A stretch of 64,000 nucleotides of DNA from contig NZ_JARWAC010000007.1 in assembly GCF_029846175.1 (NCBI RefSeq), positions 248,001 through 312,000 of the forward strand, in the 5' to 3' direction. The notes below the pieces were generated by a model that worked only from the letters and a program-made list of their open reading frames with translations, did not search any database and was not told the DNA's origin. Made by a program: the position numbers and the translations under genes. Positions 9,286 to 17,114 of the stretch are shown here, piece after piece. How positions within the stretch are numbered: the stretch's first letter is position 1; every line of letters begins with the position of its first letter. Source of the DNA: Sphaerisporangium sp. TRM90804. Lineage in GTDB: Bacteria; Actinomycetota; Actinomycetes; Streptosporangiales; Streptosporangiaceae.

Positions 9286-9951
9286 ATGAGGCAGGGTGTG
9301 ATCTTCGACGTCGACGGCACTCTGGTCGACACGAACTACCTGCACGTGGTCGCGTGGTGGGAGGGGTTCCGGCGACGGGGCCGCGACGTGCCCATGGTCG
9401 ACATCCACGGAGCGGTCGGGCGCGCCGACCGCTCGCTGATCGACTACCTGGCGCCCGACCTGACGGAGGAGGACGCCCAGGCCGTCTCCGCCACGCACGC
9501 GGAGCTGTTCAAGCCCCGGCTGGCCGAGGTGCGGCCGCTGCCCGGGGCGGGGGAGCTGATGCACACGCTGGCCGCCCGGGGGCTGGTCATCGTCGTGGCG
9601 ACCAGCGCCCCCAAGGACGAGGCCGACCGCCTGATCGGCGTCACCGGCGCGGAGGACGCCGTGTCCGCCCTGGTGCACGCGGGAGACGTCGAGACGTCCA
9701 AGCCCGACCCCGAGCCGGTGCGCGAGGCCCTGGAGAAGTCGGGGCTCTCCCCCGACCAGGCGATCATGATCGGCGACACCGTGTGGGACGCGCTCTCGGC
9801 CCGCTCGGCGAAGGTGGGCGCCGTGGCGGTGCGGTCGGGCGGCATCGACACGGCCTCCCTGTTGGAGGCCGGCGCGGAGGCCGTCTACAAGGACTGCCAC
9901 GACCTGCTGCAGCGCCTGGACGACAGCCCGATCGGCCGCCTCCTCGGCTGA
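9286..9951 (+). CDS. HAD-superfamily hydrolase, beta-phosphoglucomutase-like
   Basis: The 221-residue protein has all four HAD motifs: FDVDGTLVDT with nucleophile Asp8 and acid/base Asp10, the TSAP motif with a Ser/Thr, Lys in ETSKPDPEPV, and the acidic GDTVWDALSA. A helical cap lies between residues 15 and 85. Members hydrolyse phosphoglycolate or sugar phosphates; the sequence does not settle the substrate. The next gene is 6-phosphogluconate dehydrogenase about 200 bases on, so a sugar-phosphate role is plausible. The start follows GGGCGGTGAACG. Confidence 0.85.
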   Translation: MRQGVIFDVDGTLVDTNYLHVVAWWEGFRRRGRDVPMVDIHGAVGRADRSLIDYLAPDLTEEDAQAVSATHAELFKPRLAEVRPLPGAGELMHTLAARGLVIVVATSAPKDEADRLIGVTGAEDAVSALVHAGDVETSKPDPEPVREALEKSGLSPDQAIMIGDTVWDALSARSAKVGAVAVRSGGIDTASLLEAGAEAVYKDCHDLLQRLDDSPIGRLLG

Positions 9952-10147
9952 GCCCCGCACCCTGCCGGCACCCGTTTCGCGACGCGCGCCTAGATTGTGA
10001 CGGGGAAGCGCCTCGGGCATCGGATCGGGGCCGGTCAGGCCCGCGTCCCCGCGTGCCGGCGCCGCCGGGCGCCCGCGTGGCGGCGCCGTCCTTCGAACCC
10101 GACGGCGCTCCCGGGCGTACTGCCAGATCAGAAGGAGAGTGATCGAT

Positions 10148-11581
10148 ATGGCACAGCAGGCGGTCATCGGCGTCACGGGCCTCGGGGTCATGGGCCGGAA
10201 CCTCGCACGTAACTTCGCCCGGCACGGCTACCCGACGGCCGTGCACAACCGCACGGAGGCGAAGACGAAGGCGCTGGTCGAGGAGTACGGCCACGAAGGG
10301 CTGTTCCTGCCCGGAGAGACCATGGAAGCCTTCGTGGCGTCGCTGGAACGCCCCCGCAAGATGGTGATCATGGTCAACGCGGGCAAGGCGACGGACGCGG
10401 TGATCGAGGAGCTCGTGCCGCTGCTCGACGCCGGCGACATCGTCATCGACGGCGGCAACGCCCACTTCGCCGACACCCGCCGCCGCGAGAAGGCGCTGCG
10501 CGAGCACGGCCTGCACTTCGTCGGCGCCGGCATCTCCGGCGGCGAGCAGGGCGCGCTGGAGGGCCCGAGCATCATGCCCGGCGGCTCACGGGAGGCCTAC
10601 GAGGCGATCGGGCCGATCCTGGAGGACATCTCCGCGAAGGTCGACGGCGTCCCCTGCTGCACCCACATCGGCCCCGACGGCGCCGGGCACTTCGTCAAGA
10701 TGGTGCACAACGGCATCGAGTACGCCGACATGCAGCTCATCGCCGAGGCCTACGACGTGCTGCGCCAGGGCACGGGGATGTCGCCCGCCGAGATCGCGCA
10801 GGTGTTCCGCACCTGGAACACCGGGCGGCTCGACTCCTATCTCATCGAGATCACCGCCGACGTGCTGTCGCACACGGACGCCGCCACGGGCAAGCCCTTC
10901 GTGGACGTCGTGCTCGACCAGGCCGAGCAGAAGGGCACCGGCCGCTGGACGGTGCAGGCCGCGCTCGACCTCGGCGTGCCCGTCACCGGCATCGCCGAGG
11001 CGGTCTTCGCCCGCTCGTTGTCGGGCCACGTCGAGATGCGCCAGGCGGCGCGCGAGCTGCCCGGCCCGTCGGTGGGCGGCCTGCCGGCGTCGTTCGGCGA
11101 CGACGTGGAGCAGGCGCTGTACGCGTCCAAGGTCGTGGCCTACGCCCAGGGCTTCAACGAGATCCAGGCCGGCAGCGCCGAGTACGGCTGGGACATCGAC
11201 CTCGGCGCGACCGCGACGATCTGGCGCGGCGGATGCATCATCAGGGCGCGGTTCCTCGACCGCATCCGGGCCGCCTACGAGGCCGACCCGAACGTGCCCA
11301 CGCTGCTGGCGGACGCCGACTTCGCGGCCGAGGTGGGCGCGGCCCAGGAGTCGTGGCGTGACGTCGTGGTGGCGGCGGTACGCGGCGGCGTCCCCGCGCC
11401 CGGCTTCGCCAGCTCGCTGTCGTACTACGACGCTCTGCGCGCCGAGCGGCTGCCGGCCGCGCTGATCCAGGCGCAGCGCGACTTCTTCGGCGCCCACACC
11501 TACCGCAGGTCCGACCGCGAGGGCGTCTACCACACCCTCTGGGAGCTCTCCGAGCGCCGCGAGGCCCGCGTCGACGTCTGA
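10148..11581 (+). CDS. gnd: 6-phosphogluconate dehydrogenase (decarboxylating)
   Basis: The 477-residue protein catalyses oxidative decarboxylation of 6-phosphogluconate to ribulose 5-phosphate with NADP, in the pentose phosphate pathway. Visible motifs are the Rossmann GLGVMGRNLARNFARHG, VIDGGNAHF, GISGGEQGALEGPSIMPGG, the catalytic KMVHNGIEYADMQLIAEAY block and WRGGCIIRA near the C terminus. Length matches the long NADP-type family. ATG at 10148 was chosen over an in-frame GTG nine bases earlier because AAGGAGAG would otherwise abut the start. Confidence 0.95.
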   Translation: MAQQAVIGVTGLGVMGRNLARNFARHGYPTAVHNRTEAKTKALVEEYGHEGLFLPGETMEAFVASLERPRKMVIMVNAGKATDAVIEELVPLLDAGDIVIDGGNAHFADTRRREKALREHGLHFVGAGISGGEQGALEGPSIMPGGSREAYEAIGPILEDISAKVDGVPCCTHIGPDGAGHFVKMVHNGIEYADMQLIAEAYDVLRQGTGMSPAEIAQVFRTWNTGRLDSYLIEITADVLSHTDAATGKPFVDVVLDQAEQKGTGRWTVQAALDLGVPVTGIAEAVFARSLSGHVEMRQAARELPGPSVGGLPASFGDDVEQALYASKVVAYAQGFNEIQAGSAEYGWDIDLGATATIWRGGCIIRARFLDRIRAAYEADPNVPTLLADADFAAEVGAAQESWRDVVVAAVRGGVPAPGFASSLSYYDALRAERLPAALIQAQRDFFGAHTYRRSDREGVYHTLWELSERREARVDV

Positions 11582-11617
11582 CCGGCCGGCCGCCCGACGG
11601 TGAGGGACCGATCTCCC

Positions 11618-11812
11618 TCAGGACGCCGACGTGGCGCGCTGCTCCTGCTCGGCGATGAGACGGGCGAGGGTGGTGGCGTCGTCGGCGTCCACGGTGCGCC
11701 AGACTCCGGCGGCCTCGGCGTCGTCGTCGAACCGGACGCGGGTCGCCCAGAAGCGGCCGGTGTCCGACCGGAAGACCGTCCACCCGGCTGTTTCGGGGGT
11801 CGAGAGCCTCAT
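11618..11812 (-). CDS. Small hypothetical protein
   Basis: The 64-residue product, MRLSTPETAGWTVFRSDTGR at its start, has an acidic middle (FDDDAEAAGVWRTVDADD) and a helical C terminus. The start follows GGAAGAGGG, a good ribosome site. It converges on gnd with the stop codons only about 36 bases apart, and a weak 7-bp hairpin overlaps its stop. It may be divergent from, and share a promoter region with, the XRE regulator at 12069. No family is recognised. Confidence 0.6.
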   Translation of the reverse strand: MRLSTPETAGWTVFRSDTGRFWATRVRFDDDAEAAGVWRTVDADDATTLARLIAEQEQRATSAS

Positions 11813-12068
11813 CGTTTACCCTCTTCCCTGCTCGGGGAGAACGCTTGTGGACTAATACATATATGTCGCATTTCTCGCACCGAACCTAACTCGGACCACG
11901 CAGCAAAAGCACCCAGAGGCACAGGAATCACCCTTCAGGGTTTCGCCATTTCGCCGTCATCGAACTGTGCGCCTGACATCCGCGCTACCGTCATTGTGAG
12001 TATCCGATAACGGCGTGTCACCGTTGCACCGGTGCCGCACCGTCGTTGCCGCAACACGGGGAGTTACC

Positions 12069-13304
12069 ATGACGACCGGTGCCGATCTGCGCGCCGCCCG
12101 CACCCGCGCGGGTCTCAGCCTCGGTCAGCTCTCCGCCCGGACCGGCGTCTCACCAGGTCACCTCAGCAGAGTGGAGCGTGGTGACCGTGAGGTCACCCCC
12201 GCGCTCCTGCACCGTTACGAGCTCGCGCTGGGCCCGATCCCGGTTCCCGATCCGGCGACGAGAACACCGGATGCAGACGGCCCTTCAACGGGTACCTTCG
12301 ATGACATGAAGCGTCGGGGCCTACTCTCAGTCATCGCGGCCGCGTCCGTCGGTGTGGCCGCGGGCGAACCCTTGACAAGCTTGTTAGACGGACTGGCGGC
12401 CGGTTTACCGGCCCGTGTCGGTTTATCCGAAGTGCAGGCCGTCGAGGCGGCGGCCGATCTCTACATGCGCATGGATCTCGCGCGCGGCGGCAACGGCGCC
12501 ATGGCCATGGCGCGCGGCGCGCTCGAATGGGCGGTCAGGCTCCAGGGCCAGCCGATGAGCGACGCCACCCGCGAGCGGCTGGCCTCCGCCATCGGGCTGC
12601 TCGCCGACCGCCTGGGCTGGGCCACGTACGACCAGGGCCAGATCGAGCCCGCCACCAAGATCCTCACCTTCGCCCTCGACTGCAGCGCGCGGGGCGCCGA
12701 CCGCGACCTCCGGGCGCACACCATGCTCGACCTGTCGGTGTCCTTCGCCGACATCGGCCGGCCGCACGACGGCGTCGAGATCCTCCGCCTGGCCCTGGGC
12801 GACGAACGCATCTCCAGCGCCGAGCGGGCCAACGTCCACGCCGTGGCGGCCCGCCACTGCGCGGCGGCGGGCGACCGCCAGGCCGGCGTGCGGCACATCG
12901 GCCTGGCGCAGGAGGCCCTGGCCCGCGCCGAGCCCGCCGTCGCGCCCGACTGGGCCCGCCACATCACCGTCTCCCCCGGCCACCACGACAGCGCGCTCGG
13001 CCTGGCTCTGTACGAGCTCGGCGACCACACCCGCGCGCACGAACGCCTGGCCGCCGCGCTCGAACGGCTCGGCGAGGGCCGCACGCGCACCGGCCTGCGC
13101 TGCCTCACCCGCGTCGCGGTGCTGCGCATGCGCGAGGGCGACCTCGAAGGCGGCGCGTCCCAGGCCCGACGGGCGGTCGCCCAGTCCTCCGGCGTCCGCT
13201 CCACCCGCGTCGCCCGAGACCTCCAGATGATGATCGACGGCGTCCGGCGCTGCGGCATGGCCGACCTCGCCCGCGAACTGGAGCAGTCCATCGTCGCCGC
13301 CTGA
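12069..13304 (+). CDS. XRE-family regulator with TPR-like domain and embedded Tat-like segment
   Basis: The 411-residue protein starts with a helix-turn-helix (LSLGQLSARTGVSPGHLSRV) for DNA binding. From about residue 80 is a segment MKRRGLLSVIAAASVGVAAG that looks like a twin-arginine signal but lies inside the protein. The rest is helical with TPR-like pairs such as ALYELGDHTRAHERLAAALERL. This layout recurs in actinomycete regulators whose ligands are mostly unknown. The start follows ACGGGGAG. It precedes uppP but with about 240 bases between. Confidence 0.8.
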   Translation: MTTGADLRAARTRAGLSLGQLSARTGVSPGHLSRVERGDREVTPALLHRYELALGPIPVPDPATRTPDADGPSTGTFDDMKRRGLLSVIAAASVGVAAGEPLTSLLDGLAAGLPARVGLSEVQAVEAAADLYMRMDLARGGNGAMAMARGALEWAVRLQGQPMSDATRERLASAIGLLADRLGWATYDQGQIEPATKILTFALDCSARGADRDLRAHTMLDLSVSFADIGRPHDGVEILRLALGDERISSAERANVHAVAARHCAAAGDRQAGVRHIGLAQEALARAEPAVAPDWARHITVSPGHHDSALGLALYELGDHTRAHERLAAALERLGEGRTRTGLRCLTRVAVLRMREGDLEGGASQARRAVAQSSGVRSTRVARDLQMMIDGVRRCGMADLARELEQSIVAA

Positions 13305-13542
13305 CCGCGGCGGCGACGACGTCGCGGCGGAGGCGGCGCGGGCCGCGTCCCGAGACGGGCGAGCGCGCCCCGGCCGTCTCGGCGTGGCCGGGGTGGACCT
13401 TCGCCGGCGGAGGAGATCGGCCGTTCGGCCGACACCGGCGGGCCCCGGGTGCACTAGCCTCACCTGGGTTCCCCGCTTCGCGCGGCCCGCACGGCCCGGA
13501 TGGTCCGCCGTGCCCCGCGGCCCTCCCCGGAAGGTGTGTTCA

Positions 13543-14370
13543 TTGATCGGCTGGTTTGAGGCGCTCGTGCTCGGCCTGGTGCAGGGACTGACGGAGTTCC
13601 TGCCCATCTCGTCCAGCGCCCACATCAGAGTCGTCTCGGCGTTCTTCGGCTGGCGCGACCCGGGGGCCGCGTTCACCGCCGTCATCCAGCTCGGCACCGA
13701 GACCGCCGTGCTGATCTACTTCCGCAAGCGCATCTGGGACATCATCACCACCTGGACGCGCTCACTGTGGACCCCCGAGCTGCGGCAGGACTCCGCGGCC
13801 CGCATGGGCTGGTACGTCATCGCGGGCAGCATCCCGATCGGCGTCCTGGGGCTGACCTTCAAGGAGCAGATCGAGACGACCGTGCGCGACCTGCGCCTGG
13901 TGGGCGCCTGCCTGATCGTCTTCGGCCTGCTGCTGGCGGTGGCCGACCGCATGGCGCGCAACGAGCTGACCCTCGACAAGCACCTGAACCTCCCGCACGC
14001 CCTGACCTACGGCTTCGCCCAGGCGCTGGCCCTCGTGCCCGGCGTCTCGCGCTCCGGCGGCACCACGGGGGCCGGGCTGCTGCTCGGCTACCGGCGCGAG
14101 GAGGCGGCGGAGTACTCCTTCCTGCTCGCCATCCCCGCCGTGCTCATGTCGGGCGCGCTGGAGCTGCTGGAGATCGGCGAGGGCCACGCCCCCGCGTGGG
14201 GCCCGACGATCCTCGCCACCATCGTGTCGTTCGCGGTCGGCTACGCGGCCATCGCCTGGTTCCTCAGGTACATCAGCACCCACCGCTTCACTCCTTTCAT
14301 CATCTACCGGGTGGTCCTCGGCCTGCTGGTGATCGCCGCGGTGAGCTTCGACCTGATCCCGGCCATCTGA
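13543..14370 (+). CDS. uppP: Undecaprenyl-diphosphatase
   Basis: The 275-residue membrane enzyme removes a phosphate from undecaprenyl pyrophosphate to recycle the lipid carrier for peptidoglycan; it also confers bacitracin tolerance. Both signature motifs are present: QGLTEFLPISSSAH near the N terminus, with the catalytic Glu and Ser residues, and PGVSRSGGT in the middle. About eight membrane helices are visible. The TTG at 13543 is chosen for GGAAGG upstream; a GTG at 13534 is possible. Length is typical. Confidence 0.92.
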   Translation: MIGWFEALVLGLVQGLTEFLPISSSAHIRVVSAFFGWRDPGAAFTAVIQLGTETAVLIYFRKRIWDIITTWTRSLWTPELRQDSAARMGWYVIAGSIPIGVLGLTFKEQIETTVRDLRLVGACLIVFGLLLAVADRMARNELTLDKHLNLPHALTYGFAQALALVPGVSRSGGTTGAGLLLGYRREEAAEYSFLLAIPAVLMSGALELLEIGEGHAPAWGPTILATIVSFAVGYAAIAWFLRYISTHRFTPFIIYRVVLGLLVIAAVSFDLIPAI

Positions 14371-14469
14371 GCACCGCGCCGCCGCTGAGCGTGTCTCGAC
14401 AGAGTCAGTAACATTTTCTGATTCATCCCGTTAAGATCTGTTTTGATCATCATTTCTGAGCGGGGAGCG

Positions 14470-16905
14470 ATGCTGACGCTGTGGTACGACCGTCCCGCGG
14501 CGGGGCCGGATGAGCACGACGCCTGGCAGCGCCCCGCCCTGCCCATCGGCAACGGCCGGCTCGGGGCGATGGTCTTCGGCGGCGTCCGCGACGAGCGCCT
14601 CGTTCTGAACGAGAGCACCCTGTGGACGGGCGGCCCGGGGTCGCGGCACGCCGGGCCGGGCTCCTACCAGCCGCTCGCCGACCTTTCGCTCACCGTCGAG
14701 ACGCCGGGCGCCGTCTGCGGCTACCGGCGGGAGCTCGACCCGCGGACGGCCGTAGCGTCGGTGCGCTACACGGCCGGCGGCGTCGTCTTCGTCCGCGAGC
14801 ACTTCGCCAGCCACCCCGCCCAGGTCGTGGTCGTGCGGCTGACCGCCGGCCGTCCCGGCGGCGTCACGCTCGTCGTCCGGCTGACCGGCACGGCCCCGTG
14901 TCACACCGGGGGCGTCCGCGTCGCCGGGGCCGGCCTCCTGACCCTGCGGGGGGCGCTGGAGGACAACGGGCTCCGGTTCGAGTGCCAGGTCCGCGTACTG
15001 AACGAAGGCGGCGACCGCGCGGACGCGGAGGGCGCCGTCACCGTGACCGCCGCCGACGCCGTCACCCTCGTGGTCGGCGCGGGGACCGACTACGCCGCCG
15101 CGCACCCCGCCTACCGGGGCCACGACCCGCACGAGCCGGTCACCGCGCGCATGGACGCGGCCGGCGCGCGCGGCTACGCCGCGCTGCGCGCCGAGCACGT
15201 CGCCGACCACCGCCGCCTGTTCGACCGGGTGCGGCTCGACCTCGGGCAGGGCGCCCCCCTGCACGCGGCGGGTCCGGCCGGCCGGGAACCCGCCCTCCCG
15301 GGAGCCCACGCGGCGGCGTTCCCCGACGGCCCGGAGACGGCACGATCGGGCGGCCCGGCGACCGCACCGGCGGGTGGCCAAGGGAGGGCACCGGCGGGTG
15401 GCCGGGAGCCGGCACCGGCGGGTGGCCCGCGGACGGCGCCGGCGGACCAGCCGGCGGTCGCGCCCCTGGATCGGGCGCTCGCCGCGTACGGCGGCGGGGG
15501 GCCGGGCGACCGGGCTCTGGAGGCGCTGCTGTTCTCCTACGGGCGTTACCTGCTCATCGCGTCGGCCCGCGAGGGGTCGCCGGCGCCGGCCGGGCTGCGC
15601 GGCGGCCTGTGGCGGGACGGGGCGGGCCCGCCGTGGACCGCCGCCGGGCATCCGGCGCTCACGATGCCGATGAGCCACTGGCCCGCCGAGGTCACCGGGC
15701 TCGGCGAGTGCGCGGAGCCGCTGTCGCGCCACCTCGGCGCGCTGCGTCCCCCGGGCCGGGCCGCCGCCGAGGCGTCCGGCGGAACCGGCTGGCTGACGCA
15801 CGCCGTCACCGACCCGTTCGGCTTCACCGGCCCCGCCGAGGGGACGGGTGGCACGCGCGCGATCACCGGCCCGTTCGGCCTCACCGGCCCGGGCGCGGGG
15901 ACGAGTGGCACGCGCACGGTCACCGGCCCGTTCGGGCCCACCGGCCCCGGCGCGGGGACGGGCCCCCGGTTCCCCGAGGGGGGCGCCTGGCTCGCCCAGC
16001 ACGCCTACGAGCGGTTCCTGTTCGGCGGGGACGCCGCCTACCTGCGTGACCACGCCTACCCCCTGCTCAGGGAGGCGGCGGAGTTCTGGCTCGACCGGCT
16101 GGCCGGCGACGGCGGCCTGCTCGGCCCGTCGTCGGACGGCGCGGCGAGCGCGCAGCAGATCGTGTGGGACCTGGTGGCCAACACCGTCGAGGCCGCGGAG
16201 TTCCTGGGGCTCGACCCCGGCTACCGCCTGCTGCGAGCCCTCGGCGAGCTCGACGAGGGCCTGCGGGTCGGCGCGGCCGGCCAGCTCCAGGAGTGGCGGG
16301 ACGACCGGGAGGACCCGTGGGCCGCCGACCCGGGCGTCCTGCACCTGTTCGCGCTGCATCCGGGCCGCAGGATCCGCCCCTGCACCCCGCTCGGCGAGGC
16401 CGCGCGGGTGACGCTCGAACGGCGCGGCGACGGCGGGCCGTGCTGGAGCCGGGCCTGGAAGATCAGCCTGTGGGCCCGCCTGCTCGACGGCGACCGGGCG
16501 CACCGCCTGCTCGCCGGGCAGATCGCCGACGCCGCCCGCCCCGGCCCGCGCGACGATCCGCCCTTCCAGGCGGCCGGGGTGCTCGGGACCACGGCCGGGA
16601 TCGCCGAGATGCTGGTGCAGAGCCACGCCGGGGTGGTCGACGTGCTGCCCGCGCCGCCGTCCGCGTGGCCGCACGGCTCCTTCGACGGGCTGCGCGCCCG
16701 CGGCGGCCACACCGTGGGGGCCACCTGGGTGAACGGCGAGGTGGCCGAGGTCCGCCTGACCGCCGGACACGACGGCGAGGTCCGGGTGCGCAACGTGGCC
16801 TTCCTCGGCGGGTGCGGCGCGAGCGTGCCGTGCGCGGTGGAGGCCGACACCGCCGTCGTCCCGGCCAGGGCGGGGCACACCTACCGGCTCACGCCCGTCC
16901 GGTGA
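14470..16905 (+). CDS. GH95-like protein, probable pseudoenzyme with repeat insertions
   Basis: The 811-residue protein follows glycoside hydrolase family 95 (alpha-L-fucosidase and relatives). The N-terminal beta domain has ALPIGNGRLGAMVFGG and LNESTLWTGGPG. The (alpha/alpha)6 barrel keeps SHWPAEVTGLGECAEPL, CWSRAWKISLWARLLDGDRAH and GTTAGIAEMLVQSH. Known catalytic positions are changed: the family NINxEMNYWP block reads HPALTMPMSHWP near residue 394, the SPEN-type Glu segment reads GPSSDGAAS near 552, and QIDGNFG reads QAAGVLG near 699. Two runs of tandem repeats are inserted in frame. The start follows GCGGGGAG. It has no signal peptide. A binding or degraded function is inferred. Confidence 0.8.
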   Translation: MLTLWYDRPAAGPDEHDAWQRPALPIGNGRLGAMVFGGVRDERLVLNESTLWTGGPGSRHAGPGSYQPLADLSLTVETPGAVCGYRRELDPRTAVASVRYTAGGVVFVREHFASHPAQVVVVRLTAGRPGGVTLVVRLTGTAPCHTGGVRVAGAGLLTLRGALEDNGLRFECQVRVLNEGGDRADAEGAVTVTAADAVTLVVGAGTDYAAAHPAYRGHDPHEPVTARMDAAGARGYAALRAEHVADHRRLFDRVRLDLGQGAPLHAAGPAGREPALPGAHAAAFPDGPETARSGGPATAPAGGQGRAPAGGREPAPAGGPRTAPADQPAVAPLDRALAAYGGGGPGDRALEALLFSYGRYLLIASAREGSPAPAGLRGGLWRDGAGPPWTAAGHPALTMPMSHWPAEVTGLGECAEPLSRHLGALRPPGRAAAEASGGTGWLTHAVTDPFGFTGPAEGTGGTRAITGPFGLTGPGAGTSGTRTVTGPFGPTGPGAGTGPRFPEGGAWLAQHAYERFLFGGDAAYLRDHAYPLLREAAEFWLDRLAGDGGLLGPSSDGAASAQQIVWDLVANTVEAAEFLGLDPGYRLLRALGELDEGLRVGAAGQLQEWRDDREDPWAADPGVLHLFALHPGRRIRPCTPLGEAARVTLERRGDGGPCWSRAWKISLWARLLDGDRAHRLLAGQIADAARPGPRDDPPFQAAGVLGTTAGIAEMLVQSHAGVVDVLPAPPSAWPHGSFDGLRARGGHTVGATWVNGEVAEVRLTAGHDGEVRVRNVAFLGGCGASVPCAVEADTAVVPARAGHTYRLTPVR
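15340..15459 (+). repeat. 24-bp tandem repeat inside GH95-like gene
   Basis: About five copies of a 24-base unit, strongest from 15364 (starts at 15364, 15388, 15412), encode an 8-residue unit such as APAGGREP. The reading frame stays open through the array, and it lies in a loop before the barrel's conserved region. Confidence 0.8.
15805..15962 (+). repeat. 57-bp tandem repeat inside GH95-like gene
   Basis: Nearly three copies begin at 15805, 15862 and 15919. Each encodes a 19-residue unit of the type ITGPFGLTGPGAGTSGTRT. The period is a multiple of three and the frame is kept. Confidence 0.85.
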
Positions 16906-17014
16906 CCCCGCGCCGCCCGGCGCGAAGCATCCCCCCGGCCATGGCCGAACGGCCACAGGTGACACCGCGCCACGCGGCGCGAAGCATTCCCGGCCATGGG
17001 GCGGAACGGCCACA
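16902..17014. repeat. Two-copy imperfect direct repeat after GH95-like gene
   Basis: A unit of about 57 bases occurs at 16902-16958 and again at 16959-17014. The copies share GGCGCGAAGCAT, CGGCCATGG and GAACGGCCACA. The first copy contains the stop codon of the GH95-like gene. The kinase gene starts 100 bases later. Confidence 0.7.
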
Positions 17015-17114
17015 ATCGCATGCCGGTAGGGCGATGCGAGCCGCCGGGCGAGGCGACTGTGGGAGACTGCCGATTTGCTGACTTGTTGGGCTATCGCCTG
17101 CGGAGGGCTTTGCG

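Noticed and set aside
15340-15962. Repeat arrays considered as CRISPR-like
   Set aside because: There are no spacers; the units are contiguous, in frame and coding.
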